Below, one piece after another: positions 1 through 11,395 of a stretch of 64,000 nucleotides of DNA. The DNA lies in assembly GCF_043290135.1 (NCBI RefSeq), contig NC_134703.1, positions 108,262,005 to 108,326,004 of the forward strand, in the 5' to 3' direction. Made by a program: the position numbers and the translations under genes. The notes beneath the pieces were generated by a model that was not told the origin of the DNA, made no database searches, and worked only from the letters and a program-made list of their open reading frames with translations. Each line of letters opens with the position of its first letter. Within the stretch, counting starts at the first letter, position 1. This DNA is from Rhipicephalus microplus (taxonomy: Eukaryota; Arthropoda; Arachnida; Ixodida; Ixodidae).

Positions 1-873
1 CAAGAGGGAACTTTGGGGCTAGTGTCAATTGGAGCTACAGTGCATGGTGCTTCAGCCGGCATGGGAATGGTGGGTAGTACACTGCATTCTTTCGACTCCG
101 TTTGACTTCGCGCGGCCTGAGGCCACTCTGTCGCAAGAGTTCAGCAAATGTTCAGCACTTCCACGTCGCCACCTTAACCTTCTAGCCTCATTCATTCAGA
201 TCGGCTCATGGTCCATTTTGAAGCCAAAACAAACACCAATACACAAGCATAAATGAAGTCACAAGTGTGTCCAAAACCGTGAGAATAAGGTCAAGCCGAA
301 TCTGCGTTCTATACAACATTTACATGGTGGCTGAACCATCGCAGTGCCAGAGTTTTCACTAGTTGATAATACAAAGCTCAACACGTTAAACCATCTAGGT
401 CCCGAACGACGACATGCTCACTGACGGCCGCGTTGTAATACTATGGTAGCGTTTTAGTGTGACCATGGCCTACTCTATCTGATTCTATCCACGCACGCTC
501 TCAAAGCGAGTATAAACGTTAGGGGTTCGCCGGAATGCAAGCAGCGTTGCAAGCGCTGCTCGTATGCATGACATGCGCGGACGCACTGGTACCGTTCCAC
601 CACGGCCCCAAATCCTATGACCCCCTCAGTCAGACGCATGGTGTAAAGTACAATAACACCGTGGTCAGACCTCTTCCCCACGGTCGATCACAGCGGCGTG
701 GCCGTTTCCTTATATCAGGTGAGCCGCACTATTAGCCATGGCGTAAGTTACGCCGTGCTATAATCCCCCTGGTCACGTAACCTGCGAGACAACTATGACT
801 ATTCCCATAAATACTATTACCACAGTGACGGCTGTACTTAGATGAAGTTGCTGTAATAACGCGAGTTTCTCAC
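1..873. other. Unassigned, probably gene A intron
   Basis: Short open frames on both strands without recognisable motifs. This should be intronic or 3' DNA of gene A. No further exon was recognised. Confidence 0.4.
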
Positions 874-1147
874 TCCTCGAGAACGTAGATGAGGTCGGTG
901 CAGGCGATGAACCGATGCGAGTTGACGGTCATGGTGTAGACGACGACGCCCGTGACGCCGGAGCCGCGCACGCTTTCGAGGAAGAAGTAGATTAAGTAGG
1001 TGCCGCTAACGATCACGGTGACTGCAGAGTCCCCGCTGAACACCGACGTCGTCTCTAACAAGCAAAGGGTGGCATTGCCCATCAGGAAGCCTACTAGGAT
1101 CGCTACCACCTGGTTCTGCAGTAGAAACAGCGGGTCGAGGCCGGCGC
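874..1147 (-). CDS. Gene A exon: SLC9C-like Na+/H+ exchanger, middle transmembrane segments
   Basis: Last recognisable exon of the minus-strand exchanger gene. It encodes about 91 hydrophobic residues (AGLDPLFLLQNQVVAILVG, then a segment ending CTDLIYVLEE) that align with gene B exon 48049-48438: NQVVAILVGFLMGNA matches the NQGVTTILNHLLVSHVMG region, and VNSHRFIACTDL matches TTSHRLVACTEL. The 3' splice site is a pyrimidine tract ending CAG just above 1147, and the donor GTGAGA follows 874. It enters in phase 1 and leaves in phase 2. The gene B counterpart continues for about 35 more residues in the same exon, so an intron exists here that B lacks. The next exon must lie in 1-870 or outside the window; I could not find it. 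A LINE tail ends only 23 bases upstream of the acceptor. Confidence 0.75.
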
Positions 1148-1171
1148 CTGTGGCAGAAGGGAAAACGTACA

Positions 1172-1860
1172 TCAAATCGAATCAAATCAAATCAAATCAA
1201 ACTTTATTTCAGGAATGCATACATTTACATGAATAAAATTCTACAGTACAGAGGAGGTCCCGAAGTTAGAAAACTGTCGGGGGGACCTCCGTTAGAGAAT
1301 AAGTCAAGTGCGATAACAATGCAGCAAGCAGTGAAAAACACTTTGTACGAAATAAACAAAGAATGGTTAAATTTCATAACAACAAGGCAAGAAAAGTTCT
1401 GTGTAACAGCAAGTGGTATAGTGAGTAAAAGAAATACTAAAATTACGAGAAGGCATGATGGCAGAGTTTAGCAAACACGTTTTGTGATTAGGTACTCTTT
1501 AAACATTTTGCGAAACGAATAGAATGTGGGACATAACTTTATTTCAAGTGGTATGTTGTTCCATACGGATACACCTGTGAATTTAAGAGTTAGTTTTCCA
1601 TAATTGCTACGCACTTGAGGGAGAAGGAAATTGTGACAGGCTGAAAACCTGGTGTTATTAGTATTGACAAGATGTTGTGTGGATAGCCCTGAAACGCATA
1701 GACCATGATAAATGAGGCGGTACATCAATATGCCTAACTTTAGAGGGAATAAAAGATTCATTGGAAGCACGGAAAAATAAATAAAGAGTGGCGTAGAAGG
1801 CGATTGAAATGGGGCGAAGGCGATCAGACGTAGTGCCCGTTTCTGAAGATGTACATATCA
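1172..1860 (-). mobile_element. 5'-truncated LINE 3' end (CR1/L2-like)
   Basis: On the minus strand the decayed C-terminal end of a non-LTR reverse transcriptase is visible, including RALRLIAFAP near 1830, NTRFSACHNFLLPQVRSNYG and KLTLKFTGVSVWNNIPLEIK. These are typical of the last part of CR1/Jockey-type ORF2 proteins. The element ends at 1171-1201 in a short (ATTTG)n tandem tail, as such LINEs often do. It lies in a gene A intron, its tail ending 23 bases before a splice acceptor. Confidence 0.75.
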
Positions 1861-2366
1861 CTGGATTGGACAAAACTTTATTGAAAACCTGTTCAGCGGC
1901 AGCCCGGCCCAGGTCCACTTCACAGTCCTCATTTTACTGTACTTTGATATGTTGATCTACTTTGTCACTCTCAGTTTGGGAAATGCCTTCCTCAAAATAA
2001 GTCACATTGTCTGTCCGACATATCAGAAGTTACAGATTGCACAAAAAATAAGGGCGTATTTGAGATCGGCACACACATGCACATGCTCAGTAAGTTAGAG
2101 AAAAAGACCTTAATTGATCAAGAACAAAACCAAAAGTTATTTTACGTTGAGTTCTTCTTTTCGAGCCTGCAGAGAGAAAGCACGTTGACCACACTGTGTT
2201 TAGTGTATGAATATCGCCCCATTACAGGCCCTAATTCACCGGGCTGATGCTGGACATTGTCCTGGATAATATCATCACGAGGTACCTAAATCTCGACGCA
2301 AAACAAAAAAGACAGTAACACGCGATTGCTTGAGCAACTTTGCACTGCCAACGAAAGGCAGCTTAC
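1861..2366. other. Intron of gene A, nothing recognised
   Basis: AT-rich sequence between the LINE remnant and exon 2367-2462. No motif or coding signal recognised. Confidence 0.4.
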
Positions 2367-2462
2367 CTTCGTGAAAACGGTAGTAGCCGAAGATGCACCA
2401 CGTCATGACAGCGTTAAAGAGTGCCTCGGACTGCACCATTGTGGTCATCACGGGATATCGAC
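2367..2462 (-). CDS. Gene A exon: exchanger TM5-like segment with altered Asn-Asp motif
   Basis: A 96-base exon, phase 1 at both ends, bounded by acceptor TATTTACAG and donor GTAAGC. It encodes [19 protein letters not shown] followed by [13 protein letters not shown]. This is the counterpart of FPILTTMLQAESIVNNLFV in gene B and of the conserved ESLLND-type segment of SLC9 exchangers. The Asn-Asp pair that normally contributes the ion-binding aspartate reads Asn-Ala here (plus-strand 2410-2415). The agreement of splice sites and phase with the neighbouring exons makes the exon convincing; its transport activity is doubtful. Confidence 0.75.
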
Positions 2463-2689
2463 CTGTAAATACAAGCAATAGTGCCAGTTTATGAAATAAT
2501 TAGTGGAAGAACGCATCAGAATGCTCACAGAAACAACAAATTGTAGACTAATCAATATCCTGCGCAAGAGGGCGTCCAAGTGAAATTCTGAATGTTTCAT
2601 TTTTCAGGGGTGGAGCTTCTCTTAATCTAACTTTGTCTTGCGTCAGGCGTAACCAGAAGTATGAGACAAACAAACTGACAAACAGATAT

Positions 2690-2960
2690 ACAAACAGACA
2701 GACGGACACACGAATGAACGAACGGACGGGCGGAAGCATGGACGGAAGCACGGACGGACGGACGCTAAGACAGATGGACGGATGAACGGGTGGGCGGATG
2801 GATGGTAGATGGATGGACAGACAGACGGATGGATGTTCAGACGAACGCACGGGCAAACGGACAGACAGATGAACAGACAGACAGACAGACAGGCGGATGG
2901 ACGGATAGACAGACAGACGGATGGACAGACAGGTGCTTCGCCCCACTCATCATGATTAAA
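2690..2960. repeat. Degenerate GACA/GACGGA simple repeat ending in a dispersed CTTCGCCCCACTCATC motif
   Basis: A tract of about 250 bases built from GACA, GACG and GACGGA units, open in frames on both strands only because of its low complexity. It is followed by CTTCGCCCCACTCATCATGA, a motif that recurs after similar GACGGA tracts at 18556 and 59107. Confidence 0.85.
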
Positions 2961-3755
2961 TCCGTTATTATTATGTGATTTTTAACCATTCTGGCATCTA
3001 CAAATGGTTATTCCGCGTCGAGTACTGAATGAAGCTCATTTGCTGAAAAGCGTAAATTTGAAGCTCTTCAGGGGCCCGGCTTGATGTGCTCAGTGCAGGC
3101 TAGAAATTTTCCAAGTTGTGTTAAAGTGAACGAACAAGATAAAAAATGATATATATAACAGAAATAACCTAGACGTAATTACATTAATTATTTTAACATT
3201 TCTACGAAAGTTTCGAAAACCTGTAGCTGACTAGGGGACCATGAAAGAGAGAGCACCAGCACCTCACCAAGCGAGCTAATGCTTTTCACCCCCGCCCCCC
3301 CCCCCCTCACGGTTGGGGAAACATCCGATTGGGGAAACAACCTGACTGAACAACACGTATCTAAAGTGCCGTAACATGGTAAGGCGCAGCCAAAGTAGCG
3401 CACAGGTCTCACACCGAGGTTTCAAATCTACTTAACAATACTCTACTCATGCCGGAGAAACCCTACAAGCTTACCTTAAACATTAGCGTCATTGACGATT
3501 TTGTTAACGATGCAGTAGGAACTCGAGAACGCGAATAGGTGAATGCCTGTGCTAAGCAATTCGTCAAGTCTCTCAGCAGTGAAGCTGCCATACGTTTCTT
3601 ACAGAACGAGACACGAAGTACGAGCCAGAATCTTTTTATGCCATAATCGCAGAGACCGAAAGAAAGCCCAGGTCCTCAGACCGTGTTAGCGCCGTTAAAA
3701 CCGGTCGTAAAAGGGGGTGATCAGTCTGTTCAACGCAAATATTACGTGGGGAAGT
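2961..3755. other. Intron of gene A with a C-rich run
   Basis: No coding or element signature. A run of C with few interruptions lies at about 3290-3306. Confidence 0.4.
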
Positions 3756-4012
3756 CCGCCGAGGTGGTGTAGTTGTGAGGGTGATCAACCGCTCACCTGA
3801 AAGTCACGGGTTTGACTCCCGATAGCGGCGGTCGCATTTTGATGGAGGCGAAATGGTAGAGGCTCGTGCACTGTGCGATGTCAGTGCACGGGAAAGAAGA
3901 CCAGATGGTCGAAATTTCTGGAGTCCTCCTTTACAGCGTGGCTCACAATCATATCGCCTTTTTGGCATGTTAAACCCCAGATATTAATAATAACAATAAT
4001 GTTATTATTACT
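3756..4012 (+). repeat. tRNA-derived SINE
   Basis: Begins CCGCCGAGGTGGTGTAG, has a B-box-like GGGTTTGACTCCC, then a body (GATGTCAGTGCACGGG, GGTCGAAATTTCTGGAG, TGGCATGTTAAACCCC) and an AAT-rich tail. The layout matches Ruka-like tick SINEs. It lies about 25 bases downstream of the donor of gene A exon 4041-4181. Confidence 0.75.
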
Positions 4013-4040
4013 AAAAATACTACGTGGAGGAAGGGCGTAC

Positions 4041-4181
4041 CTTCTTCGAAGAGCGCATCGCTCATGGGCAGGCGCTCGACGCAGGACATGTAGAGGCCGA
4101 AGAGGAGACACTCGCGGAACGGCCACGTGCTATCAGCGATCTTGTGCGTCACGAACACGGTGGCCACGGCCAGCGTAATGC
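4041..4181 (-). CDS. Gene A exon: exchanger TM4-like segment carrying ERLP
   Basis: A 141-base exon, phase 1 at both ends, with acceptor CGCACAG and donor GTACGC. It encodes ITLAVATVFVTHKIADSTW, then a hydrophobic LLFGLYMSCVERLPMSDALF and EEG. The part CLLFGLYMSCVERLPMSDAL matches CLLFGILLCSSERLPIADEL of gene B. In typical cation/proton antiporters the sequence after LLFG contains a Asp-Pro motif in the unwound part of TM4; both tick paralogues have Glu-Arg-Leu-Pro instead (plus-strand 4066-4077). A SINE (3756-4012) lies about 25 bases downstream of the donor. Confidence 0.78.
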
Positions 4182-5178
4182 CTGTGCGGAGTACCGACAC
4201 GTGGCGAATGCTAAAGGCTTTCAACTAAGATTCTGCGAACTTCATGTCTTACACAGTACGGAGTAGTTTGTGAAGTGCAAAGCTTAGCTTGTACAATATC
4301 AGGTAGGCTAAATATGCTTCGTATGTCTTCTTCGTGTCGAGTTATCGATTACGTTGGAACCATAAACAAATGTTTGTTACAACTGCTTATGGCGTCGTTT
4401 GAGAACGATGCAAAAATACCTTCGTTTGGAAAATTCTGTCAAGGTGAAAAAAAAAGCCAATTACTTTTTTTGAACGCCACATAAATAAAATGGATGCAGA
4501 AAACACTTATACAAAAAACAAAATCACAGTCAGCATAATTTTGACAAACAGTGATAAAGGCACAGAAAAGATAAAGGTGCCTCAAGCATAATTCAGGAGT
4601 GAACCACTTCCTATCACCAAACCCCGATAGCCCCCTCTCCCCCGTTGCTACTACCACGTCGTAACAGCAGCGAGTAATATTTTTGTATTTTCCCGTTAAA
4701 GCGCTAATCGTGCCATGATGCACAAACTTACAAATGCCAAATGCCTCCGAGCAAAGCCACATTCATTCAATCATTCTAACAAGCTGGTAATAGTCCCATT
4801 TTGCATACGGTAATAAAAATTGTATGTGACTATTGTTTTAGAGCAATTGTAAAAGGGGTTAACATCACGCAGTATTTTACAAATAGTTATCGATACAATC
4901 CGCATGATGGCGAAAGGCAATATTTCGAGAGAAGCGATTTGATCAAAGTAGCACTTTTCATTCTCAGTCCACATCTTATAATAAAATGGCATTGGGCTTC
5001 CTATGTATTTGAAACATTAAGGAGGACTGGTTGTTCGGACAGTTGATTTGACACTATTACTACAAGTAACTAGTGCAGAAAATTACACATCTCACAAAAG
5101 AAACAAAATAAATAACTGGGCGATAACATTCTTCACTGTTTGTTGTGCGTTTTTTGTTTGTGCTGGTTTCTTATATTT
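4182..5178. other. Intron of gene A, nothing recognised
   Basis: AT-rich DNA with short open frames on both strands; none has recognisable protein motifs. Confidence 0.4.
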
Positions 5179-5347
5179 TGCCACGGGCATGGAAAGAGAT
5201 CGAGCCACGCCATTGCGAGTTCGTGCCATTTTGTGAAAAAGAAGAAGACTGGCTGTTGTGCTAGTGGTCTAACATTCGGTTCGGCTCGACGTCCAATGCT
5301 GCTGCTCCTGTGAACAGACGTTGTGGTCTTTCCGTAATCACTTGACA
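5179..5347 (+). repeat. Left LTR of Ty3 element 1
   Basis: Starts TGCCACGGGC and ends ATCACTTGACA. It has the same length (169) as the right repeat. No clear TATA box. Confidence 0.85.
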
Positions 5348-5506
5348 TTTTCTAGTGGAGGTGCTGGATAGTGTTGTATGCACTCCAGTCAGCAGCAAGA
5401 TCCCGACAATGATCGCGACTTGGAAGAACCAGCTGATCTACGACGTAGCAGGTGACAACTAGGCCTACCACCTTGATTTTGACTGCTTCCACAACTCAAC
5501 AAAATT

Positions 5507-6772
5507 ATGGCTAGTTCGGGAACGCAAACCCAAGAGACATCAATTCTGTCTCCTCCATGGTTCTTCAACGCCCCGCGGACCCCGAAGCTGTTCCACGGTG
5601 ACCCGTACAAGGACGTCGACGACTGGCTTGATGACTACAACCGTTGCGCCAGCGTCAACGAGCGGAACAAGTACCGAAAGCTTCGGTATGCCTACTTTTA
5701 CCCTGAGGACTCTGCGCGCACTTGGTTTGAAAACCATGAAGCCGCTATGACAACCTGGCCAGAGTTTCGCAACCAGTTGCGGAATACCTTCCGAAGCTCT
5801 GACCGAAAGGAGCAAGTGGAACGGCTCCTCAATTCCCGAAATCAGCGTCCAAACGAGAGTGTTGCCATGATCGTTGAGGACATGTCGCGGCTGTTCAGGT
5901 GAGCCGACTCCTCAATGACGGAAAAGAAGAAGGTGCGCCTCCTCATGCGGGGAGGGAAAGAGCAGTTGTTCGCTGGACTAGTGCGCAACCCTCCCAGCAC
6001 TGTTGCGGTTTTTCTCCGTGAAGACGACGATGGAGAGAATGCTAAGGCAGCGTTGGTATCAGTATGAGCATTTTGGCAGTCTTTCGTCAGTGTCATCGGC
6101 CCTGCCAACACCTGACGTCATGACTATAAGAGACCTGACGGAGCTCGTGAACAGTATTGTGCGCGAGGAGCTGCAAAAGCTGCACGCGGTGTCTTCTCAG
6201 CCCCATGTTGCAGCTCTAGCGGATGTTGTCCACGAGGAGGTCCGGCAGCTGGTGCAACCCATGATGACTCTACGTCCAACCGAGGTCCCACCCATGACGG
6301 CCCCATGTCCAGCCGAAGCTCCGCTACTAACGTACGCGGATGCATTACGTACTCCTGAACCGGCTGTTGGCTGTCCGTCCTGTTCGTCCACCCTGCAGAC
6401 GGCGCCGTCATTCTACTCAAGACCACCTCAGTACGGCAACCCACCACTTACACGGAAATTCAGTGGATGACATGCTCCCGACAACCGGCCTCTCTGTTAT
6501 CACTGTGGTTAACCAAGTCACATCTACCGTGAGTGCGCATACAGGCAAATGAATCTTCCTGGATTTCGTCCAGATGCTGGTTGACCCAGAAATGGTAAGT
6601 GGCCCCGTGCTATCGTCGAATACTTGGCAAGCCAGCAGCCCCGAACCCTTTCGCGTCGCCAATCCCGCTCACCGTCTCCACGGTGCTCCGCGTCACCTGG
6701 CCAACAATCGACCTATGCGGACGTCCCTATAGGAAGATCGCCTAGATCCACGAGTCCGCGCAGGGGAAACTA
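5507..6772 (+). pseudogene. gag remnant of Ty3 element 1
   Basis: The open part begins near ATG 5507 and shows a capsid-like region (FHGDPYKDVDDWLDDYNR, YAYFYPEDSARTWFENHEAA) homologous to the gag of elements 2 and 3. A TGA stop at 5900 and later frameshifts break it. A damaged CCHC knuckle (LCYHCG...) lies near 6490. The gag frame ends at TAA 6771, directly after GGGAAAC. Confidence 0.85.
6764..6770 (+). promoter_or_regulatory. Candidate -1 ribosomal frameshift site, element 1
   Basis: The heptamer GGGAAAC followed directly by TAA at the end of gag. It has the X XXY YYZ form of -1 slippery sites, and element 2 has the same heptamer in the same place. Confidence 0.6.
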
Positions 6773-9700
6773 AGAACAGCGACCTCTGTGGGTGAGGCCA
6801 CTGTTGATCGACCGTTACAAGACCCTCCTCCGAACTGCCCTGCCGACATCCGACGACATCCTTTCACCGACGTGTGCCATCGACGACAAACGCGTCTCTG
6901 CTCGTATCTCCGTTCTTGTCGACAACCACCCACTAACCACTCTGGTAGATACGGGTGCTGATTATTCCGTCATAAGCGCTGACCTCGCTGCACAGCTACG
7001 AAAGGTAACGACACCTTGGGGACGTGGACCCAACCTCCGGACTACGGCAGGTCACCTATTGACACCGCTGGAAATATGCACTGCCCGGCTCCGAATTCGT
7101 AAGTCGACATACATTGCTTCCTTCGTCACATTGCGCGAATGCTCCCAAAACCTAATTCTCGGAATTGATTTCCTCCGTGAGCATGGAGCCGATATTAACC
7201 TTCGCGACCTGCTCATAACGTTCTCTGACGACCATACAGCCCGACAAAAGGATGCAGCTGCGCAGACCACAACACTTCGAATTGCTGACGACACCATTGC
7301 ACTTCCGCTGCGAGCCAGTATGTTGGTAACTGTGGAGAGCGACTGTGATAACAAGAGTAGTGGCATCGCCGAAACTAACCTCTCGGTGCTCTTGGCTCGG
7401 CAGATTTGTGTCGCACGCGCCATCGTCCAACTGAAACCAACACTTGGCAAAGCGAACAGTGATCGCGGACTTTGAAGCCATTGATGACGAAGAATGTTCC
7501 ACTATTGCCCCGATTGCCACTGCCACCGAATGTGACATTGCGTTAGCCAGTACAGTTGACATGAATTGTCAGCTATTCTCTGCGCAGGAGCAGAAGATAC
7601 GCATAATTTTAGGTACGTATAGTAACTGCTTTGCATCCACTTCCAAAATTAAGCCGACACCAAACGTGAAGCACCGCATTAAAACGCACACTACCGAACG
7701 GCCTGTACGACAGCACACCTACCGCGTGTCGCAAAAATAAAGAGAGGCAATACGTTTTCAGGTGAAACAGACGCTCGACGATGACGTTATCCAACCCTCG
7801 AGCAGTTCATGGACATCACCCGTTGTACTTGTTAAGAAAGACGGCACTCTTGGATTTTGCGTCGATTACCGGAAGCTCAACAAAGTGACGAAGAAGGACG
7901 TCTACCCTCTCCCACGCATATATGACTCACTGGATCGACTTCGACATGCCTGATATTTTTCATCAATGGATTTACGCAGCGGCTTTTGGCAGATTGAGGT
8001 CGATGAACGCGACAGGGAAAAAACAGCGTTCATAACTGCCGATGGCCTCTACGAATTCAAAGTGCTACGGTTTGATTGTGCGCTGCACCGGCAACGTTCC
8101 CAAGAATGATGGACACCGTATCGCCCGATCTGAAGTGGGAATCCTGCCTCGTCAATTTATACGGCGTCGTTGTTTTTTCCAAAACATTTGAACAACATTT
8201 ACAACGACTTCAGTCCGCCATCGTGGCTATTCGATCCGCAGGCTTACCGCTAAAACCGAAGAAGTGTCGTTTCGGCTACGAGGAACTCAAGTTCCTCGGC
8301 CACCTTGTCAGTCACGATGACATTCGACCAGACCAAGAAAAGACCATGGCCGGGCCGTTGCTGCATTTCGCACACCTTTGAACAAACGGGCATAGCACCG
8401 ATTTTCGGGTCTCTGCGCCTACTACAGGCGCTTTGTGCAGAGCTTTGCTAACATCGCTGAAACCCTTACGCGCTTAACGAAGCAGGATACTCCTTTTGTA
8501 TGGACTCCAAGGCAGAGAGCCGTTTTTTTTTCAAGCTTCAACAGCGCCTTCAAAGTGAACCCTTACTAGGGCACTTTGATGAAGATGCCGCCACCGAACT
8601 TCACACTGACGCAAGACACATCGGTCTTGGTGCAGTGCTTGTCCAGTGGCAAGACGGCGCCAAGCGTCCCATCGCTTATGCTAGTCGCATTCTGTCATTT
8701 GCGGAAACTAACTACTCGACCACGGAGAAGAAATTCCTTGCTGTTATTTGGGTGATATCAAAGTTTCGACCATATCTGTATGGCCGTCCACTCAGAGTAG
8801 TTACGGACCATCATGCCCTCTGTTGGCTGGCCAATCTCAAGGACCCTTTAGGGCGTCTCGCGAGGTGGAGCTTGCGCCTTCAAGAATTTGAGGTTGCAGT
8901 CGTCTACAAGTCGGGCCGCAGACACACTGATGCTGACTGCTTTTCGCGCGCACCCATCGCGACGACATCGAGCGATGATGATACCGATGGCCATTTTCTT
9001 TGGGCAGTCAGTGAATCTGACTTGGCCCAACAACAGTGGAATAATTCAGAACTCTGACAACTAATCAAATACCTTCAAGGTCACAGCTCAAGTCCACCAT
9101 CGGCACTCCCACGTTCAGGGTCATTTTGTCTCCGCAACGACATCCCCTACAAAAAGAACTTCGAACCTTATGCGACCTAATACTTCCTCGTCGTTCCTCG
9201 AGGGCTACGTGCTGACATTTTATCTGCCTGCCACGACGAGCCTTCGTCGGGCCACCTAGGATTCGCACGTACCCTTGCCCGGATTTGGACTCACTACTGC
9301 TGGCCAAAGCTCACCCAGGATGTCAAGCATCACTTTAAAACGTGTAATCATTGCTAGCGCCGTAAAGCCACACCTGTGCGCCTTGCTGGTTTATTGCAGC
9401 CTGTTGCACCCCTGTCACAACTCTTTGAACGAATCTGCATGGACTTGCTTGGGCCCTTCCCGAAGTCACATGATGGCAACCATTGAATTGTAGTCACTAC
9501 TGACTATTGAATAAAGTACTGCGAAACGAAAGCCCAACAAGGAAGCACCACCGATGAGATTGCGTATTTTTTTATGAACAACACCGTCCTCCGCCATGGA
9601 GTGCCAACGGTTCTTTTCACTGACCGTGGAACAGCCTTTACAGCCCAATTGATGCAAGACGTCATGAGACTTAGTGGAACAGCTCGTCTCAAAACGACCG

Positions 9701-10245
9701 CATATCATCCACAAAATGGCCTGATGGAGAGAAAAAAGAAGACGCTCGCTGACATGCTATCCATGTGCGTCGAACGCGATCACAAAAACTGGGATAAAAT
9801 GGTGCCATACGTAACGTTCGCTTACAAAACTGCGGTTCAAGAGACTACAGGTTTCACTCCTTTCCGGTTGCTTCACGGCCGAGAAGCAATTACGATGCTG
9901 GATGTCATGCTCTTGCCTGACATGACCGATATTCCTACTGATGCGAACGACTTTATCCGGCTCGCCAACGCGGCCCGTTAGCTTGCACTCGAGCAGATGC
10001 GTAAACAGCAACACATCGACTCGCAGAGCTACAACTCCCGTCATCGCCCCCAACCCGGTGATCGGTGTGGCTGTGGATCCCCGTTCGCTAAAGGGGCCGC
10101 TCGGAAAAGTTACTTCACCGCTAATTCGGTCCTTATAGAGTACTACGGCGCCTCACAGATGTCAACTATGAAGTCCTGCTTGAAGACACGACTCGGTGAT
10201 CTCGATGTTCACAGCAGGCAGACATTGTTCATGTGTCACGGATAA
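6771..10245 (+). pseudogene. pol remnant of Ty3 element 1 (protease, RT, RNase H, integrase)
   Basis: Protease with TLVDTGADYSVIS near 6950. Reverse transcriptase begins before 7762 ([19 protein letters not shown]) and is broken by stops at about 7950 and 8100. The RT catalytic YLDD motif is gone: the segment reads CLVNLYGVVVFS where element 2 has YLDDVVVFS. RNase H spans 8500-9057 ([23 protein letters not shown]). Integrase fragments cover about 9200-9981 (LFTDRGTAFTAQL, TAYHPQNGLMERK). Several frameshifts separate the blocks. No function is expected. Confidence 0.88.
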
Positions 10246-10367
10246 AGCCACACTACCCCCGAGCCACCTGACACTGCTTCATCATGTGTCTTTGTGCGTG
10301 TACGCGATTACTTTAGCTTTGAATCGGTATTCAGCATCAGGGCGGTACTTTTTTTGGAAGGGGGTAA

Positions 10368-10536
10368 TGCCAGGGGCGGGGAAGGAGATTGAGCCACGCC
10401 AATGCGAGTGTGTGCCATTTTGTGAAAACGAAGAAGACTGGTTGTTGTGCTCGTGGTCTAACGTTCGGTTCGGCTGGACGTTCAGTGCTGCTGCTCCTGT
10501 GGACAGACGTTGTGGTCTTTCCCTAATCACGTGACA
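10368..10536 (+). repeat. Right LTR of Ty3 element 1
   Basis: Starts TGCCAGGGGC and ends ATCACGTGACA; preceded by a purine tract ending GGAAGGGGGTAA. It ends 74 bases before gene A exon 10611-10859. Confidence 0.85.
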
Positions 10537-10610
10537 GTATGTTATTAACATCTCTCCGTGCTGTGGGTGAATGAACGTACTTTGCATGTGTGAATGAAGA
10601 CAGGACGTAC

Positions 10611-10859
10611 CGAATGTTCCCAGGGAGAAGAACATGATCTCCATGTGGCAGCGGCGAAAGATGTAGTTGTTGATGCCCTGAGTGGTGTGCACGACAAATG
10701 CCGGCATGAAGGCCGTCAAGGCTTGTACGCCAATCGAGCTGTAGAAGACGTCTACCCGCTTGCTGGTCAGGGCGAACAGCGTGGTGCATCCGGCTGCCAC
10801 CACGAACACCACCAGCGTGTACGGGACGCGGATGTGTCGCTGGACGGTCTTCAAAACCG
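10611..10859 (-). CDS. Gene A exon: exchanger N-terminal transmembrane segments
   Basis: A 249-base exon, phase 1 at both ends, with acceptor GATAATGCAG and donor GTACGT. It encodes VLKTVQRHIRVPYTLVVFVV, then a long loop, then TQGINNYIFRRCHMEIMFF and SLGTFG. The pattern of a basic stretch followed by (I/F)R(V/F)PYT and a hydrophobic helix is typical of the second exchanger helix, and ATQGINHFIFRRCHREITVF in gene B matches the end. In gene B an intron splits the IFRR/CHRE position; here the reading frame runs straight through and the intron lies 14 codons later. The Ty3 element at 5179-10536 sits in the intron that follows. Confidence 0.82.
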
Positions 10860-11154
10860 CTGCATTATCGCAAAATGAAACGTGCACGAAGTAATTTTTG
10901 ACTCAAATATTCTCGGAGAACTTTCATTGATCTCGATGCCTTAGGTTTCTCATGAAAACATGCAATGCATACTAAGACCCTTTACCTGCCGATTTTTCAG
11001 TGACGTCACGAATGCCTTTTACCCGTATACCTCAAACGCGAAGCCGTGTATGCGGCTAACTGCAACGTTGATTTCACACATTGATACGCAGTGATACTTA
11101 CCAAAGTGATACAAAACGCGCGTCAAAGTAGACTACTTCAGAAATAATGTGCGG

Positions 11155-11395
11155 ATTGATTGATATGGGGTTTAACGTCCCAAAACCACCATAGAATTAT
11201 GAGAGACGCCGTAGTGGAGGGATCCGGAAATTTCGACCACCTGGGGTTCTTTAACGTGCGCCCAACTCAGAGCACACGGGCCTACAATATTTCCGCCTCC
11301 ACCGAAAATGCAGCCGCCGCCGCCGCCGGGATTTGATCCCACGACCTGCGGGTCCGCAGCCGAGTACCTTAGCCACTAGACCACCGCGACGGGGC
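11155..11395 (-). repeat. Ruka-like tRNA-derived SINE
   Basis: Minus-strand copy with tRNA-like head (GCGGTGGTCTAGTGGCTAAG, B-box GGGATCAAATCCC-like), body motifs GTGCGCACGTTAAAGAACCC-like and CCTCCACTACGGCGTCTCTC, and tail ATATCAATCAAT. Direct flanks share ATAATGT, a probable target-site duplication. It is the same family as 44760-45000 in the opposite orientation. Confidence 0.85.

Larger units (their letters stand above)
5179..10536 (+). mobile_element. Degenerate Ty3/Gypsy LTR retrotransposon (element 1)
   Basis: Two 169-base direct repeats bound gag, protease, reverse transcriptase, RNase H and integrase remnants in Ty3/Gypsy order. The LTRs run TG...CA, the left is followed by a GTGGAGGTGCTGG primer-site-like sequence and the right is preceded by a purine tract (about 10356-10367). 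The LTRs differ at roughly 19 positions (about 89% identical by hand count), and the coding region carries many stops and frameshifts, so this is an old, dead copy. No clear target-site duplication was seen. It lies in the intron between gene A exons 10611-10859 and 4041-4181. Confidence 0.9.

Noticed and set aside
870..1175. A start codon at about 1175 for gene A
   Set aside because: The ATG lies in the intron before a good splice acceptor, and homology with gene B shows this is an internal exon.
2548..2978. Ser/Val/Leu-rich ORF (132 aa, minus) and Asp/Arg/Thr-rich ORF (plus)
   Set aside because: Translations of the GACA/GACGGA simple repeat.
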